Below are positions 5,235 to 5,586 of a stretch of DNA of 5,586 bases, in pieces. The position numbers and the translations under genes were made by a program. Location: positions 1 to 5,586 of the forward strand of contig JALTGF010000006.1 in the NCBI GenBank assembly GCA_027077325.1, in the 5' to 3' direction. The first letter of the stretch is position 1, and each line of letters opens with the position of its first letter. This DNA is from an archaeon. Lineage in GTDB: Archaea > Undinarchaeota > Undinarchaeia > Undinarchaeales > JALTGF01. Under the pieces are notes generated by a model. That model was not told where the DNA came from. It did no database searches and saw only the letters and a program-made list of their open reading frames with translations.

Positions 5235-5258
5235 GTTTTTTGTTACAGAATAAATCTA

Positions 5259-5344
5259 TGCGAGGGACGAGATTCGAACTCGCGCAGCCACTAAGGCACT
5301 AGGCCCTCAACCTAGCACGTTTGACCAGACTCCGCCACCCTCGC
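5259..5344 (-). tRNA. tRNA-Leu, anticodon GAG
   Basis: The minus strand folds into a complete class II tRNA. The acceptor stem pairs GCGAGGG (5344-5338) with CCCTCGC (5266-5260), and the discriminator base is A at 5259, as leucine tRNAs require. The D arm carries the GG pair. The anticodon stem CTAGG/CCTAG encloses loop TTGAGGG with anticodon GAG (5308-5306), reading CUC/CUU. The long variable arm forms GCC/GGC around TTAGT, and the T arm GCGAG-TTCGAAT-CTCGT has one G-U pair. No intron is present and CCA is not encoded (TAG follows), so the end is added by nucleotidyltransferase. Its first 15 nt are duplicated 130 bp upstream. Confidence 0.97.
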
Positions 5345-5351
5345 ATTTTAT
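5330..5351 (-). repeat. 22-bp direct repeat, copy 1 (5' end of intact tRNA-Leu)
   Basis: This copy covers tRNA nucleotides 1-15 (5344-5330) plus the 7 bp immediately before the mature 5' end. It matches 5460-5481 perfectly at an offset of exactly 130 bp. Similarity fades on both sides, so the repeat has defined ends. Confidence 0.9.
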
Positions 5352-5370
5352 TTTAAATGCTTCTTGATAC

Positions 5371-5379
5371 GTTTTATGC
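5371..5379 (-). promoter_or_regulatory. Candidate TATA box of tRNA-Leu
   Basis: The minus strand reads GCATAAAAC (5379-5371), centred about 31 bp above the mature 5' end, so transcription would start near 5349. A second AT-rich stretch (ATTTAAAATAAAAT, 5358-5345) is too close to the tRNA to act as its TATA box. The box lies inside the segment bounded by the 22-bp repeats. Confidence 0.4.
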
Positions 5380-5383
5380 TTTT

Positions 5384-5400
5384 GCCGAGCGAAGCGAGGC
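5384..5400. repeat. Hairpin element 1 of the cassette (contains GCGAAGC)
   Basis: GCC/GGC outer pairs enclose tandem G-A mismatches and an inner GCGAAGC (5389-5395), a heptamer known for forming an unusually stable single-stranded DNA mini-hairpin. The outer stem is weak by Watson-Crick pairing alone. It is more GC-rich than the surrounding DNA and is followed 4 bp later by a second hairpin. Confidence 0.55.
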
Positions 5401-5404
5401 ACCT

Positions 5405-5425
5405 GCAAATTGCTTCGCAATTTGC
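5405..5425. repeat. Hairpin element 2 of the cassette (perfect 9-bp stem)
   Basis: GCAAATTGC (5405-5413) pairs perfectly with GCAATTTGC (5417-5425) around a TTC triloop. Read on the minus strand its tip is GCGAAGC, the same heptamer as in element 1 but on the opposite strand. No T-tract follows on either strand within a few bases that would make it a typical intrinsic terminator. Confidence 0.8.
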
Positions 5426-5432
5426 TTTTGAT

Positions 5433-5453
5433 CAACCTTTTTCTAAAAGGTTG
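5433..5453. repeat. Hairpin element 3 of the cassette (perfect 9-bp stem)
   Basis: CAACCTTTT (5433-5441) pairs perfectly with AAAAGGTTG (5445-5453) around TCT. It is preceded by TTTTGAT and followed by CCACGGCTCCGCC, which merges into the second copy of the tRNA-end repeat. From memory, similar AACCTTTTT...AAAAGGTT modules recur between genes in DPANN-type genomes; this is unverified here. Confidence 0.8.
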
Positions 5454-5459
5454 CCACGG

Positions 5460-5481
5460 CTCCGCCACCCTCGCATTTTAT
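5460..5481 (-). pseudogene. tRNA-Leu 5'-end fragment (22-bp direct repeat, copy 2)
   Basis: On the minus strand this copy repeats the 7-bp leader and tRNA nucleotides 1-15: the whole 5' acceptor strand GCGAGGG and the start of the D arm (TGGCGGAG). Homology ends there, and no anticodon, T arm or 3' acceptor strand follows, so it cannot make a tRNA. It begins 7 bp beyond the stop of the gene at 5489-5586. It may be a target-site duplication, a recombination scar, or a tRNA remnant. Confidence 0.7.
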
Positions 5482-5488
5482 CTTGTAT

Positions 5489-5586
5489 CTATTTTCGCTT
5501 TCGATTATTAAACTTTTCTTGTTTTCTTCTCAGTTTCTTTACTTTTCCTATTGCTTTGTTTATATGTTTATCTCCCCAGTTATATC
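5489..5586 (-). CDS. 3' end of a minus-strand gene, product unknown (partial)
   Basis: Of the three minus-strand frames entering from the right edge, only this one stays open well into the window. It gives 31 codons ending at TAG (5491-5489). The peptide ends strongly basic: YNWGDKHINKAIGKVKK, then LRRKQEKFNNRKRK. Such a Lys/Arg-rich tail is common in nucleic-acid-binding proteins but is not diagnostic. The other two frames hit TAA within about 10 codons. The gene is co-directional with the tRNA and antiporter. Too little is present to name a family, and a chance open frame cannot be excluded. Confidence 0.55.
   Translation of the reverse strand, partial: YNWGDKHINKAIGKVKKLRRKQEKFNNRKRK

Noticed and set aside
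4222..5235. Several plus-strand open frames of 62-77 codons opposite the antiporter
   Set aside because: They mirror the hydrophobic codons of a well-supported membrane protein on the other strand and lack start signals.
5384..5453. CRISPR array or intrinsic terminators
   Set aside because: The hairpins are different from one another, not regularly spaced direct repeats with spacers, and none is followed by a T-tract in the right place.
5433..5475. Minus-strand mini-ORF starting ATG CGA GGG in the tRNA fragment (14 codons)
   Set aside because: The ATG is part of the repeated tRNA leader, there is no Shine-Dalgarno, and the short frame is explained by the repeat and hairpin 3.
5330..5481. 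Classic tRNA-integrated element (att sites of a virus or plasmid)
   Set aside because: The interval is only 130 bp and has no integrase, and the duplicated part is the tRNA 5' end rather than the usual 3' part; only a small-element or recombination origin remains reasonable.

Overview
The window is archaeal. It carries the archaeal-type ribosomal/RNA polymerase block uS13-uS4-uS11-Rpo3 in the conserved archaeal order. uS13 and uS4 have the archaeal/eukaryotic forms, and the polymerase subunit is the archaeal D subunit. The DNA is AT-rich, the genes are tightly packed, TATA-like boxes sit about 26-30 bp upstream of most first start codons, and the tRNA gene does not encode its CCA end. The style of the intergenic hairpins and the compact, shortened proteins suggest a DPANN-type archaeon (Pacearchaeota/Woesearchaeota-like). 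That placement is an inference from memory, not something the sequence proves.

Layout. Positions 1-34 appear to hold the promoter and start codon of a minus-strand gene leaving the window on the left. A small single-pass membrane protein follows (65-505, minus; possible longer form to 571). An 80-bp divergent promoter region (572-651) separates it from an unrecognised helical protein of 223 residues (652-1323, plus). The plus-strand operon rps13-rps4-rps11-rpo3 then runs 1381-3484 with gaps of 5, -4 and 0 nt. It ends tail to tail, 1 bp away, against a minus-strand CPA2 (KefB-type) cation/proton antiporter with a TrkA-N domain (3486-5201). Upstream of the antiporter on the same strand lie tRNA-Leu(GAG) (5259-5344), a hairpin-rich stretch bounded by a 22-bp direct repeat that copies the 5' end of the tRNA (5330-5481), and the 3' end of another minus-strand gene (5489-5586).

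How the parts work together. The operon makes three proteins of the small ribosomal subunit plus an RNA polymerase assembly subunit, a normal archaeal combination. The usual followers (uL15/eL18, uL13, uS9, RpoN, RpoK) are absent because the antiporter sits there in the opposite direction. The antiporter is an independent ion/pH homeostasis gene. The first genes of transcription units look leaderless or nearly so, while the operon-internal rps11 and rpo3 have clear Shine-Dalgarno sequences.

I see no obvious new multi-gene system. The points most worth checking are the tRNA-end duplication around the hairpin cassette, the Rpo3 that lacks its ferredoxin-like insert, the 1-bp convergent junction with identical T-tracts inside each opposing gene, and the palindromes filling the TATA-to-start gaps of two minus-strand promoters.
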